Shown: piece by piece, positions 7,586-14,727 of the stretch
Layout: the number at the start of each line of letters is the position of its first letter
Position numbering within the stretch: position 1 is the stretch's first letter
From: Candidatus Methanophagaceae archaeon
GTDB taxonomy: Archaea > Halobacteriota > Syntropharchaeia > Alkanophagales > Methanospirareceae
Assembly: GCA_013374505.1 (NCBI GenBank)
Contig: QENJ01000059.1
Coordinates: forward strand, 1-15,391
Direction: 5' to 3'
Length of the DNA stretch: 15,391 bases
Program-made: the position numbers and the translations under genes
Notes under the pieces: model-generated
What the model was told of the DNA's origin: nothing
Databases searched by the model: none
The model's input: the letters and a program-made list of their open reading frames with translations, nothing else

Positions 7586-8500
7586 TCAACAAAGTAGTAC
7601 ACCGACAACAAACCCGATTATCGCACCTGAATTGAGAAACGGCAGACCCGCATGTGGCGTACCTCTACCCGCAAGCCGGGTAAGCGCAGTATAACCCACT
7701 AAAATACCTATTATCGTGCCTAAAGCAGGTGCTGCACTTGGATAGGTAACAAATGCCGACACAACCAGTATAGACGGTATAATCGCATCACCAAGCCCCA
7801 TGTAAAACGCTTCGCCCATATCGCCATTCTTAAGCAGCGAGAACTTACGCTTCCGCGGCAGCACAAAAAGAATCGGGACGCGTAAATCCACGATTGATTC
7901 CGCTAATGACACCATGTGCTTCGTTTTATAGACCGCGATTGCATCGTATACCGCCAACATTATCATTAATAACAATACCGGTACTATCCCAAGAGAAACG
8001 CCGAATATCGCAGTTGCGCCACCAGCGATTATCACGCCGGTTGCATCGAGTACATACCATTCGGGATATTTATACAGTAGGAGTGTAAGAATAATGGTGA
8101 GAACCAGTGGTAACACGCTATAAGGCTGTACAAGTTGCATCAGGCTGTATATTTGCACCGATACGCCTCCTATGAAACTATAGATCAGTGCCTCAAGTGC
8201 TACCATCACATAATATATCGTTACCGCCACCGCAGCGAGCATCACGAAATACACGAGCTTGTCGCCTCCAAATTTAAACACGAGCAGGATGAGCGCGGTG
8301 AATATCATGATTGTAACGAAGAAATAAATGGGATTCCATATGGACTCCGGATTTTCAAACGCAGGCTCTATATCTGATAATGTCGCAAGTAGCACTGCAA
8401 TTATCTGCGTAAGCACGATAAAACCACCCATTCCTGCATACAGTGCTATGCTCGTCTTCACTCCGTCTTCGTATTCTTCCTCTTCTTCGTTTTCGGTCAT
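7586..8500 (-). CDS. Presenilin homologue (PSH), intramembrane aspartyl protease
   Basis: A 304-residue polytopic membrane protein with an acidic cytoplasmic-type N-terminus (residues 2-12) and about nine hydrophobic segments. The presenilin/signal-peptide-peptidase catalytic motifs are present: YD at 185-186 (AVYDAIAV) and GLGD at 235-238 (MGLGDAIIPS), each within a membrane segment, separated by a charged loop containing RKRK. The third motif, PAL in eukaryotes, is PFL here (287-289, GLPFLNSGAI). Family members cleave transmembrane helices inside the bilayer; the archaeal substrates are unknown. It is the last gene of a minus-strand run, 36 bases downstream of the partner of the AAA ATPase, so it may be co-transcribed with them. 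No clear terminator is seen in the 150-base gap to the convergent nucleotidyltransferase gene. Confidence 0.92.
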   Translation of the reverse strand: MTENEEEEEYEDGVKTSIALYAGMGGFIVLTQIIAVLLATLSDIEPAFENPESIWNPIYFFVTIMIFTALILLVFKFGGDKLVYFVMLAAVAVTIYYVMVALEALIYSFIGGVSVQIYSLMQLVQPYSVLPLVLTIILTLLLYKYPEWYVLDATGVIIAGGATAIFGVSLGIVPVLLLMIMLAVYDAIAVYKTKHMVSLAESIVDLRVPILFVLPRKRKFSLLKNGDMGEAFYMGLGDAIIPSILVVSAFVTYPSAAPALGTIIGILVGYTALTRLAGRGTPHAGLPFLNSGAIIGFVVGVLLC

Positions 8501-8536
8501 CGTTCTATTACATATGGTGTTAACGTTAGATGAAAT

Positions 8537-9238
8537 TTAATATACCGATTTAGATTTTAGGTATTCACATCCTTCAACTTGCTGCGGGAATATAGTTCCC
8601 ACCAGTTTTCTTTTTGCCTTCAATTCTTTGAAAATCTTTAACTGTCGCTCTGGGATGATGGCTTGCCATGCCTTTTTGGATTTTTCAAAATCACCCACAT
8701 CTATTGAAAACATTTCCGCGGCTTTCAGTAAATGGTCTTCGATGGTATGCTGGTCTGTCCGGATTTCGTCAAGACCGTTTATAACGAGTATCAACTCAAA
8801 TTCCTTGCCACCATATTTACCGTTGTAAACTCTCAGTCGTTTTTCTGTTTTTTCCTCTATTATCTCGAGTTCTCTCGTTGCAACCTTTTGCAAGCGCTTT
8901 TGAAGTATTTCGTGAATTTCACTCAATATGTTGTCTTCTTGATCCAGTAAAACTAATATTTTGTGGATGTTTCCTTTCAGGTACCTTGGAATCAAATCAA
9001 TAACACCGAGCCCTGTGATTCCCGGTGGTTTAACGATACCCACAATTTTATCTGCCTCTGAATGAAAAGCAATTATACTAACAGCAATATCATCGGGTGT
9101 CCCGTCACCTATGACCACAAGAGTATCAAAATCACGAGGTTTCACATATTCAATAAGCACATTCATCTTGATTTTCTTCGAAATTCGAGCTATATTTGTT
9201 GCTAACCGATTGCTCGGGTCTAACGTATAAAGTTTCAT
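8537..9238 (-). CDS. Unknown 233-residue partner of the upstream AAA ATPase, possibly Toprim-like
   Basis: I do not recognise this family with certainty. The protein is soluble, alternates predicted strands and helices, and has DTLVVIGDGTPDDI (~38-51), KILVLLDQED (~93-102), ELILVINGLDE and TIEDHLLKAAEMF. The order (strand with acidic turn, strand ending D-x-x-D, then IED near the C-terminal third) resembles small Toprim-type nucleases that accompany OLD-like ATPases, but the usual glutamate of the first motif is not in place. Its ATG overlaps the stop of the ATPase gene by four bases (ATGA), so the two are translationally coupled and probably form one complex. A defence or DNA-repair role is inferred from that arrangement only. 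The C-terminal ~50 residues are basic. Confidence 0.7.
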   Translation of the reverse strand: MKLYTLDPSNRLATNIARISKKIKMNVLIEYVKPRDFDTLVVIGDGTPDDIAVSIIAFHSEADKIVGIVKPPGITGLGVIDLIPRYLKGNIHKILVLLDQEDNILSEIHEILQKRLQKVATRELEIIEEKTEKRLRVYNGKYGGKEFELILVINGLDEIRTDQHTIEDHLLKAAEMFSIDVGDFEKSKKAWQAIIPERQLKIFKELKAKRKLVGTIFPQQVEGCEYLKSKSVY

Positions 9239-10281
9239 AGTAATAATGGCTCCGCAACTCTCACATCTATTCCTGCTTCGAGGAATTCCTCCATGTCCTT
9301 TAACGTAAGTCTCTTAGCTTTTAGAACGTTGTCCTCCAAGGAGGTCAGATAGATCGCCGTTTTCTCTTCGTTTAAACTTGCTATTGTCCTTGCCGCCTCT
9401 AAACTATGTGTTGTGATTATGACCTGATTACCGTTTTCTACTATGTCAAAAAACCATTCAGCAATACTCAGTAGCATTCTCGGATTTAAATGTGCTTCAA
9501 TGTCATCCCAGAGCAAGACCTTTGGTTTCTCTAATTCGTAAAGAATCCGCGCAATTATATAACTCTGGATACCTTCACCCAAATCACCAAGTCTTATTCT
9601 CCGCCCATCTTCTAAGAACCCATAAATCGCCAGTTTATCACCAAGAAAAGGTTCTATTGTTATGTCCCTGTAATTATCATACACAAGCCCTGAGACTTCC
9701 TCAGCAACGTTTTTACAAATTCCTAAATTTATTATTGATGCCCAGTTCCTCTGTAAGTAGTTATAACCCTTTTGGACCAATTTCGCGCTGATTAAAAGAG
9801 TATTATCTATGGGTAATTCCTTTGGATCTTCTATTATTTTAATATTATTGTTAGAAAGATACATATTTCCAAACCCCAGCGTTTCCCACTTTTCATCCTC
9901 ATTTATCGCTGGTGTCGTTCCTGTCTTTTGCTTTTTTGCTAACGCAAAGATAATTAGGTCATTTTTAGTGAATATGAGCTCGTAGTCTTTTCCATCAGTT
10001 TCACAGCATAATTCGGCTTGGTTTGCGGTGTAATTGAAGAGCAAGAATGCGTAGCCCTCACTGCTGAGCGACTCATGTATTGAATGCACAACCTCTGCTG
10101 CTGAGTTAAAACTACCAATCACATAGGGAACTTTACGAAACGGATTTGGAGCCAAGAACAACGCTTCCAGAATTGTTGACTTACCTGAATTGTTTGCACC
10201 TAATAGGATTGTAACCGGTGCCAATTCTATCTCCCCGTCTTTTATCCCCCGGAAATTCGTTAGTTTTAATTTCTCTATCAT
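9235..10281 (-). CDS. AAA family ATPase (OLD/RecF-like, AAA15/21 group)
   Basis: A 348-residue ABC/SMC-type ATPase beginning LKLTNFRGIKDGEIEL, the standard opening of OLD/RecF-like proteins. The Walker A motif is GANNSGKST (~29-37), a signature-like LGDLGEGIQS lies near 232, Walker B is VLLWDDIEAHLNP (~256-268) and the H-loop is ITTHS (~290). In the Walker B the position usually held by a catalytic glutamate just after the aspartate is a second aspartate, with E two residues on. There is no C-terminal Toprim nuclease domain as in full OLD proteins; the separate, overlapping downstream gene may supply the effector. Such two-gene modules include several antiphage systems, but this one matches none I can name. 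The gene follows cofD by 55 bases on the same strand. Confidence 0.88.
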   Translation of the reverse strand: MIEKLKLTNFRGIKDGEIELAPVTILLGANNSGKSTILEALFLAPNPFRKVPYVIGSFNSAAEVVHSIHESLSSEGYAFLLFNYTANQAELCCETDGKDYELIFTKNDLIIFALAKKQKTGTTPAINEDEKWETLGFGNMYLSNNNIKIIEDPKELPIDNTLLISAKLVQKGYNYLQRNWASIINLGICKNVAEEVSGLVYDNYRDITIEPFLGDKLAIYGFLEDGRRIRLGDLGEGIQSYIIARILYELEKPKVLLWDDIEAHLNPRMLLSIAEWFFDIVENGNQVIITTHSLEAARTIASLNEEKTAIYLTSLEDNVLKAKRLTLKDMEEFLEAGIDVRVAEPLLL

Positions 10282-10336
10282 GCTCGTTGTTCGTAGTTAG
10301 TAATAGTTAAAGTTTGCCACTATCTTTTAGCGGCTC

Positions 10337-11257
10337 TTACATATTACCTAAAAGGTCTTGTATGAACACCGCCATTTTTTCACTTCCCGCATCATTTCCT
10401 ATTATAATATCGGTTTTTACTACTTCCAGTTCTTTATCTACCGGGCTTTCATCACTCTCATCTATAACAAGCACATCCAGAAACTCCTCGTAACACTTGA
10501 ACACACCGTAAGGCGATACTTCAAACCCTTTAGCCCGCATGAATTTACCGGCCGGTCCGCTTATCGGGTTGTTACCCACGATAGGCGAAATCGCTACTAC
10601 TTTCTTATGCTTCAGCATTTTCCGTACACCATTCAAACACAAAATAGGCCCTATGCTGGTTATCGGGTTACTCGGTCCTATAAGCACAACTTCTTCCGCA
10701 TCTGAGTTCAACACATTCATAACAGCTTCAGAAGGTTTCACACTCTCTATTCCCTCGAAATAAACGTCTAATACTTCGGGCTCGCCTTTCTTTGCAACCC
10801 AAAACTCCTGGAAATGGTATTTACCCTCGGGTGATAGTATATTCGTGCTTACAGATGCAACAGCGTCCGTCATCGGGAGTATATTAGCGGTTACGCCAAA
10901 TCTTGTTGCGAGCGAAGAAGTTGCTTGGGTCAAACTTTCTCCTTGTCGCAACAGCTCAGATCTGATGATATGCGTTGCTCGATCTTTATCACCAATCATC
11001 ATCTGCTCATCGTGACCCAACTTATTCAACGCAGTATGCGTTAAAAAACTCTCCTCCTTTACGCCCCACCATTTTCCTTTGTCTATCTGACCTGCTAATG
11101 CGTAAATCACTGAATCTACATCGGGACACACTAAATTACCGGATACCCATACGTCTTCCGCTGTATTGACTATTATATTCAGCTCTTCGTCCTTGAATAC
11201 TTGCTTCAAACCCACCAGTAGCTTTGGTGTGCCCGTGCCGCCCGATAGAACAATCAT
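10337..11257 (-). CDS. cofD: 2-phospho-L-lactate transferase CofD (coenzyme F420 biosynthesis)
   Basis: CofD joins the 2-phospholactyl (or equivalent) moiety, carried on a guanosine diphosphate intermediate, to the deazaflavin Fo, giving F420-0; it is a cytosolic step of F420 synthesis. The 306-residue length is typical. The nucleotide-binding start is VLSGGTGTPKLL (residues 3-14), followed by the family motifs NTAEDVWVSGNLVCPDVDS, LIGPSNPITSIGPIL and GNNPISGPAGKFM. The start at 11257 is fixed by the N-terminal glycine loop directly after Met-Ile-Val-Leu-Ser. An AT-rich TTTTTTAATT on the minus strand about 33 bases upstream could be the TATA box. Presence of the gene indicates an F420-dependent metabolism such as methanogenesis or reverse methanogenesis. 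Neighbouring genes are not F420 genes. Confidence 0.96.
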   Translation of the reverse strand: MIVLSGGTGTPKLLVGLKQVFKDEELNIIVNTAEDVWVSGNLVCPDVDSVIYALAGQIDKGKWWGVKEESFLTHTALNKLGHDEQMMIGDKDRATHIIRSELLRQGESLTQATSSLATRFGVTANILPMTDAVASVSTNILSPEGKYHFQEFWVAKKGEPEVLDVYFEGIESVKPSEAVMNVLNSDAEEVVLIGPSNPITSIGPILCLNGVRKMLKHKKVVAISPIVGNNPISGPAGKFMRAKGFEVSPYGVFKCYEEFLDVLVIDESDESPVDKELEVVKTDIIIGNDAGSEKMAVFIQDLLGNM

Positions 11258-11367
11258 CTTTCTTGGTTTAATGTTCTATAATATCAATTAAAAAAGAACA
11301 TATTCCTCAATCCGGCCTATACCCCTACTGAAGTACTGTAAAGTCATTGGTTGCGTGGGTCTGCACG

Positions 11368-11967
11368 TCAAAAAATCGTCCTCCTCGTCCTACGGAAGAA
11401 ACGGATAACCGGGATAACAATCTTAAATAGAGGTAGGCTAAGCCCTAGTTCTATATCCGCATCCATCTGCTCCTGCACAAATGAAGGTTCAATTTCAAGC
11501 TTGGTTTCCGGCAGAAAAGCATGTGCTATACCGCCGCCCGCATATAGAAAGCCCGTCAGCATGCCGGTCTCGTAAGGGTCAGATAGCCCCACCTTCATCT
11601 TGCCCTTAAATCGTTTTATGGCTATATTTCTGGTAAGCACCAGAGCCAAATCCTTACCCGCATCATACAGTTCATTTGCGTTCACTACGAGCTTCTTCCA
11701 ATCGGTAGGCTCCTTCTTCTTTTCAACCAGATCTTTCTTGATAACCGTGGCGCCCAAGACCCGTAATCGAAATTCCTGCTTCTCGGTGCTGAAGTCCAGG
11801 CGTCCCGACACAATGCCCCTTAAGACCCCAAAAGCCACCTGTACTTCTGCTAACGCTCCGTCCTTGAATAGCCTCAGCGAAATGTCAGCGGGTATTAGGA
11901 GCGTTGCTACAATTAAGACGATTATAAGCGCAAAAACAATCGCGAGAATCAGCAGCAGCGTCTCCAT
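11368..11967 (-). CDS. DUF2953 membrane-anchored protein (YtfI-like)
   Basis: The 199-residue protein has one N-terminal membrane segment (residues ~4-27) followed by a soluble domain with predicted strands (ADISLRLFKDG, EVQVAFGVLRG, EFRLRVLGATV), a charged linker KKDLVEKKKEPTDWKK, and a C-terminal region (GLSDPYETGMLTGFLYA, LEIEPSFVQEQMDADIE) characteristic of DUF2953. The C-terminus is amphipathic and arginine-rich. In Bacillus the family member YtfI is encoded next to the GerW-family protein YtfJ, and here the upstream neighbour on the same strand is also a GerW-like gene, with a 128-base gap. The molecular function is not known; the domain probably faces one side of the membrane and works with GerW. 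Confidence 0.85.
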   Translation of the reverse strand: METLLLILAIVFALIIVLIVATLLIPADISLRLFKDGALAEVQVAFGVLRGIVSGRLDFSTEKQEFRLRVLGATVIKKDLVEKKKEPTDWKKLVVNANELYDAGKDLALVLTRNIAIKRFKGKMKVGLSDPYETGMLTGFLYAGGGIAHAFLPETKLEIEPSFVQEQMDADIELGLSLPLFKIVIPVIRFFRRTRRTIF

Positions 11968-12095
11968 CGTATTTTACGTTTCTTTTTTTCTCCATCTAAA
12001 AATTCACGCGATTCTACTTTATCCACAAAAAATAAACGAATAGGAGTGCTTCGCGAAAAGCTCTCCCTCTAGACGTTCTACCAGTATCATGTTTA

Positions 12096-12476
12096 TTATT
12101 CGTTTTTTTTGCCCTCTCTTATCTCTTCGATTTTATTCATCACAGTCGGCAATGCTTCGCCAACGATTTTATCCAGTGTGCCAGACGGTCTCAGCGAGAG
12201 CACTCTCATCCCTTCAGGTCCGGGTATGCCCTTGAATACCGCTATTAGTGCTACAGGTCTCATGCCCCCGCCGCCTCCGACACCATATCCCTGTCCTCCG
12301 GTCGTTTTTTCCTTGCCACTGCCGCCACCGCCACCAGCACCAAACCCAAACTCGAATATAGGTATCAGGGTCTTATCCTCCATCTCTATGGGCTTGCCGA
12401 TTGCAACGTCCACTGTAATCATCTTCCGCAATTCTTCCCACATTTCTTTTATAACTACGCTTGGCTCTTCATCCAT
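12096..12476 (-). CDS. GerW/YtfJ-family protein
   Basis: The 126-residue protein follows the GerW (YtfJ) pattern: an N-terminal helix (IKEMWEELRKMITVDVAIGK), a strand IPIFEFGFGAGGGGG, a glycine-rich loop (GGQGYGVGGGGG), a second strand PVALIAVF and a C-terminal helix (VMNKIEEIREGKK). In Firmicutes this family includes a spore protein needed for germination, but homologues occur in non-sporulating bacteria and archaea, so sporulation is not implied. It is followed on the same strand by its usual partner, DUF2953. A TATA box at 12511-12520 is well placed to drive the pair. The biochemical role is unknown. Confidence 0.88.
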   Translation of the reverse strand: MDEEPSVVIKEMWEELRKMITVDVAIGKPIEMEDKTLIPIFEFGFGAGGGGGSGKEKTTGGQGYGVGGGGGMRPVALIAVFKGIPGPEGMRVLSLRPSGTLDKIVGEALPTVMNKIEEIREGKKNE

Positions 12477-12510
12477 TTTTCTTACCTTATTATAGATAGC
12501 TTGTACTCGT

Positions 12511-12520
12511 TATTTAAATA
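12511..12520 (-). promoter_or_regulatory. TATA box for the GerW-like gene
   Basis: TATTTAAATA, a palindromic archaeal TATA-like element, is centred about 39 bases upstream of the GerW ATG on the minus strand, predicting a leader of roughly 10-15 bases. It lies in the divergent 205-base gap that also holds the promoter of the unknown 268-residue gene. Confidence 0.55.
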
Positions 12521-12640
12521 TTGCGCCTGAATATGAGTAACGGGATAATTCTGCTCTAATGGCTTACCAGAAATAAAAATTCTTGGTGCATCCAAATTCT
12601 GTATCATCCTTCCTCTGTTGCAATAGCGGGAAGAATATCC

Positions 12641-12650
12641 TAAATATATA
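12641..12650 (+). promoter_or_regulatory. TATA box for the unknown gene at 12682
   Basis: TAAATATATA is centred about 37 bases before the ATG at 12682, with no Shine-Dalgarno sequence in between. Transcription would begin about ten bases before the start codon, so the mRNA is nearly leaderless. The rest of the divergent gap (12521-12640) shows nothing I can assign. Confidence 0.5.
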
Positions 12651-12681
12651 GTAAAAATGTATCTGTATAGCCATAGTAAAA

Positions 12682-13488
12682 ATGAAACACGATTCGCTAT
12701 TGATAGTGTTTAGCGAGTTATCCGGTTATACATCGAAATATAAAGTAATGTCAGGGGGTGAACTCGCGCTGAGGATAAGAGAATGTGTAAGTTCGCTATT
12801 GAGCGATGCCGAAAGAGAAGAGCTGGAGACTGATTTAGGCGCTAATCCGGACGATTTGATTTTTAGGAGTATAACAACAAGGGACGAGAAACTATCCGTG
12901 TTCTCGCCGGATATGCACACGAAGGTAAATTATCAGGGCGAGATATTTTATTGTCTGCCCACGCATAGATATCTGAGTGATGAATTGGATGCCGCATTTC
13001 TACGCTGGGCTGTGATAAGAGCCCCCCCGGATGTGTTGAAGCGCGTGATAGAGCAGTTCTTGAATAGGGCGGGGTATCGGATTCTAACTCAGAAGCCGCC
13101 TTTGATTGTTAAGGCGCGGGAAAATGAGTATGAAAGCCTTGAGCTTTTTGCAGAGAAAGAGAATAAAAAGCCCCTGCAGATCTTCATCTTCTCTTCGATT
13201 AAGTTCGTTCAGTACTTTATGGGGGCGAATCCACCTGCTGCGTCCGAAACGACAAGGGTAATCGTTGTGCCAACAGAGAAGACACCCGCACCTTTTATCT
13301 CATTCTTCCGGGAGCAGCACGACATCGGTGACGCGATGATATGGGTGGCAGATGTGGCGAAAAAAACTATAGACCCGTTCATGGGCATTGCCGAAGACGA
13401 GGTGCTAGAAACTAATTTCGCGAATCCCGATAAGGCGCGGAGTGCGGTAAGCATGTGGATGAAGAAGATGCCGTTCCTAGATCTATGA
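12682..13488 (+). CDS. Unrecognised 268-residue protein
   Basis: I do not recognise this protein. It is soluble with no signal peptide or membrane segment. Visible features are a helical N-terminal part (ALRIRECVSSLLSDAEREEL, residues ~28-47), a mixed central region (FYCLPTHRYLSDELDAAFLRWAVIRAPPDVLKRVIEQFLNRAGYRIL) and a C-terminal alpha/beta part with strands LQIFIFSS, RVIVVPTE and AMIWVAD. GYRIL followed by acidic residues and IFIFSS faintly recalls restriction-endonuclease-like folds, but no clear catalytic motif is seen. Codon use and a properly placed TATA box support a real gene. It ends four bases from the convergent cis-prenyltransferase-like gene. Conserved archaeal hypothetical protein is the most that can be said. 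Confidence 0.8.
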   Translation: MKHDSLLIVFSELSGYTSKYKVMSGGELALRIRECVSSLLSDAEREELETDLGANPDDLIFRSITTRDEKLSVFSPDMHTKVNYQGEIFYCLPTHRYLSDELDAAFLRWAVIRAPPDVLKRVIEQFLNRAGYRILTQKPPLIVKARENEYESLELFAEKENKKPLQIFIFSSIKFVQYFMGANPPAASETTRVIVVPTEKTPAPFISFFREQHDIGDAMIWVADVAKKTIDPFMGIAEDEVLETNFANPDKARSAVSMWMKKMPFLDL

Positions 13489-13492
13489 CGGT

Positions 13493-14203
13493 TTACCGCC
13501 CGAATCGCCGTTCCCGTAACTGGAAATCACGAACCGCCCGGAAGAAGTCTATTTGTCGGAATTTCATCCAGTTGACATCGGTGAAATAAAACTCGCTGTA
13601 CACAGATTGCCAAATCAAGAAATCCGTTAAACGAGTGGCACCAGACCTTATGATGAGGTCGGGTTCTGACTTAAAGATTAACTCGGATTCTATCTCTTTC
13701 TCATTTATCTCTTCCGGCTCTATCTCCCCGATCATCACGCGCTTCGCAATCTCTTTTATCGCTTTCGTCAACTCGCTTTTACCGCCCAAGCCGATAGAAA
13801 CGTCTATTCGCCGTCCTTTACTGCTTTTAGCATAATTAATAATTTCTGTGTGTGCTTGTTCGGGTGCATCGGTATATATAGCGATACACGCATCTTCTTT
13901 GCGCAACGCCATTGCGATGCTCTCACTTAGGTGCGCGTATGCCGTTTCCAGTAGCTTCTTATCCAGCCCTTCACGGATGACGCTGATGTAAACGCTGATA
14001 ATATCTATGTTTAGCGCGTGACACCACGTTATGAACTGCTTCAGCCGTTGCAGCCCATTTGTCATTGCAGGGTCAGTTACAGGCTCATCAGGAAGAAGGT
14101 CCGTCTCATCCAGAACCAGGAGGACATTATTCACATAGATGGGCGAACTTATGATTCCCCTCTTCAATATTTTTCCGTATATGCAAGAGATTGGGTTTGA
14201 CAT
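13493..14203 (-). CDS. Divergent cis-prenyltransferase (UppS-like) lacking the DGNRR loop
   Basis: The C-terminal third is clearly cis-prenyltransferase: DLIIRSGATRLTDFLIWQ (182-199), YSEFYF, a W and a terminal RERRFG (230-235), so the isopentenyl-diphosphate-binding arginines and RxG motif are kept. The N-terminus aligns with archaeal UppS (CIYGKILKRGI, then P), but where those have HIAIIMDGNRR this protein has NNVLLVLDETD: the aspartate (32) may be kept, while the G-N-R-R diphosphate loop is gone. It may be an inactive or altered paralogue, or the non-catalytic subunit of a heteromeric enzyme like eukaryotic NgBR/Nus1; heteromeric archaeal pairs are known. Active homologues make polyprenyl diphosphates for glycan carriers. 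The ATG lies two bases after the 3' end of the tRNA-Ser gene, so the two are probably co-transcribed. The start is supported by the family-like N-terminus. Confidence 0.85.
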   Translation of the reverse strand: MSNPISCIYGKILKRGIISSPIYVNNVLLVLDETDLLPDEPVTDPAMTNGLQRLKQFITWCHALNIDIISVYISVIREGLDKKLLETAYAHLSESIAMALRKEDACIAIYTDAPEQAHTEIINYAKSSKGRRIDVSIGLGGKSELTKAIKEIAKRVMIGEIEPEEINEKEIESELIFKSEPDLIIRSGATRLTDFLIWQSVYSEFYFTDVNWMKFRQIDFFRAVRDFQLRERRFGR

Positions 14204-14205
14204 AG

Positions 14206-14290
14206 CGCCGGGAGAGGGATTCGAACCCTCGCTCCCCGAAGGGGAAGTAGGTTAGCAACCTACCGCCGTAGACCTCTTGGCTATCCCGAC
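14206..14290 (-). tRNA. trnS: tRNA-Ser (anticodon GCU)
   Basis: The minus strand folds as a complete 85-base type II tRNA. Acceptor stem GTCGGGA pairs with TCCCGGC and G is the discriminator; the D stem is GCC/GGC; the anticodon arm is GTAGG-TTGCTAA-CCTAC with anticodon GCT at 14254-14256; the long variable arm is TCCCC-TTC-GGGGA; the T arm is GAGGG-TTCGAAT-CCCTC. The long variable arm and G discriminator are those of archaeal tRNA-Ser, reading AGC and AGU. CCA is not encoded and there is no intron. Confidence 0.97.
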
Positions 14291-14307
14291 ATCAGTTATG
14301 TTTATCT

Positions 14308-14315
14308 TATTTATA
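14308..14315 (-). promoter_or_regulatory. TATA box for tRNA-Ser
   Basis: On the minus strand TATAAATA (within GGTATAAATAAG) is centred about 21 bases before the mature tRNA 5' end, suitable for transcription starting close to the tRNA. On the plus strand the same bases read TATTTATA about 32 bases before the ferredoxin ATG, so one element could serve both directions. Confidence 0.5.
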
Positions 14316-14343
14316 CCGCGGTATTCTTAAATGTTTTTATATT

Positions 14344-14631
14344 ATGTGGATTCCTGTTGTTGACCTGAAGTCGTGCATAGGCTGTGGGAACTGTACAGAG
14401 GTGTGTCCCGACAATGCAATTGCGATAGTCGAGAAAAAGGCAAGCATAGATTACGCTAAATGTACCTGCTGCGGTGTTTGTGACCACGTTTGCAAAAACG
14501 GGGCTCTTAATATGAAAATACCACAGATGCCTTCAGTATTAGCTAAAGGGGTGCAACTGGGTGCGTTTAAAGCGGAAATGACGATCTTGAAGCTTGAATT
14601 GAAAGAGATGATGAGGGATGTAAGACCGTAA
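14344..14631 (+). CDS. 2[4Fe-4S] ferredoxin-type protein
   Basis: The 95-residue protein carries two four-cysteine clusters: CIGCGNCTEVCP (Cys 11, 14, 17, 21) and CTCCGVCDHVC (Cys 40, 43, 46, 50), each of the CxxCxxCxxxC type for a [4Fe-4S] centre. The second cluster has an additional cysteine (42) and lacks the usual proline after the last cysteine. A ~35-residue C-terminal tail (LKLELKEMMRDVRP at its end) goes beyond the normal two-cluster fold and may be a docking helix. It is a likely cytosolic electron carrier; the partner enzyme is not in the window. The ATG is close to an AT-rich promoter region and has no Shine-Dalgarno sequence, so the mRNA is probably leaderless or nearly so. Confidence 0.92.
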   Translation: MWIPVVDLKSCIGCGNCTEVCPDNAIAIVEKKASIDYAKCTCCGVCDHVCKNGALNMKIPQMPSVLAKGVQLGAFKAEMTILKLELKEMMRDVRP

Positions 14632-14650
14632 CGGGTATGTTTAAGTATTC

Positions 14651-14664
14651 ACGCTAAAAAGCGT
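14651..14664 (+). other. Small perfect hairpin in the ferredoxin/ModE gap
   Basis: ACGCT and AGCGT flank a four-base AAAA loop, 20 bases after the ferredoxin stop. It has no T tract behind it, so it is at best a weak 3' end structure. The rest of the 127-base gap contains the ModE promoter. Confidence 0.3.
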
Positions 14665-14727
14665 CAACTTTGAGGCTTCGGTAATCGTGGCGCTAAGTTT
14701 CAGCTTTTATTAAACTGCTATTCATAG

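Noticed and set aside
11600..12043. 147-residue plus-strand frame opposite the DUF2953 gene
   Set aside because: The product is serine- and phenylalanine-rich with no family features; the minus-strand frame has a membrane segment and DUF2953 motifs.
12036..12065. Terminator hairpin around TTCGCGAA downstream of the GerW-like gene
   Set aside because: The stem is short and imperfect, so it cannot be distinguished from chance; a T-rich stretch follows but that is common here.
12019..12090. Small minus-strand frame between the GerW-like and DUF2953 genes
   Set aside because: It opens after an ATG at 12090 but stops after 23 residues, with no recognisable features.
12109..12495. 128-residue plus-strand frame opposite the GerW-like gene
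   Set aside because: It is the antisense of a glycine-rich coding region, giving a proline-rich low-complexity product; the minus-strand gene has the family pattern and a promoter.
14206..14290. tRNA-Ser as an integration site of a mobile element
   Set aside because: No integrase, no repeated tRNA 3' end and no element boundary are visible within the window.
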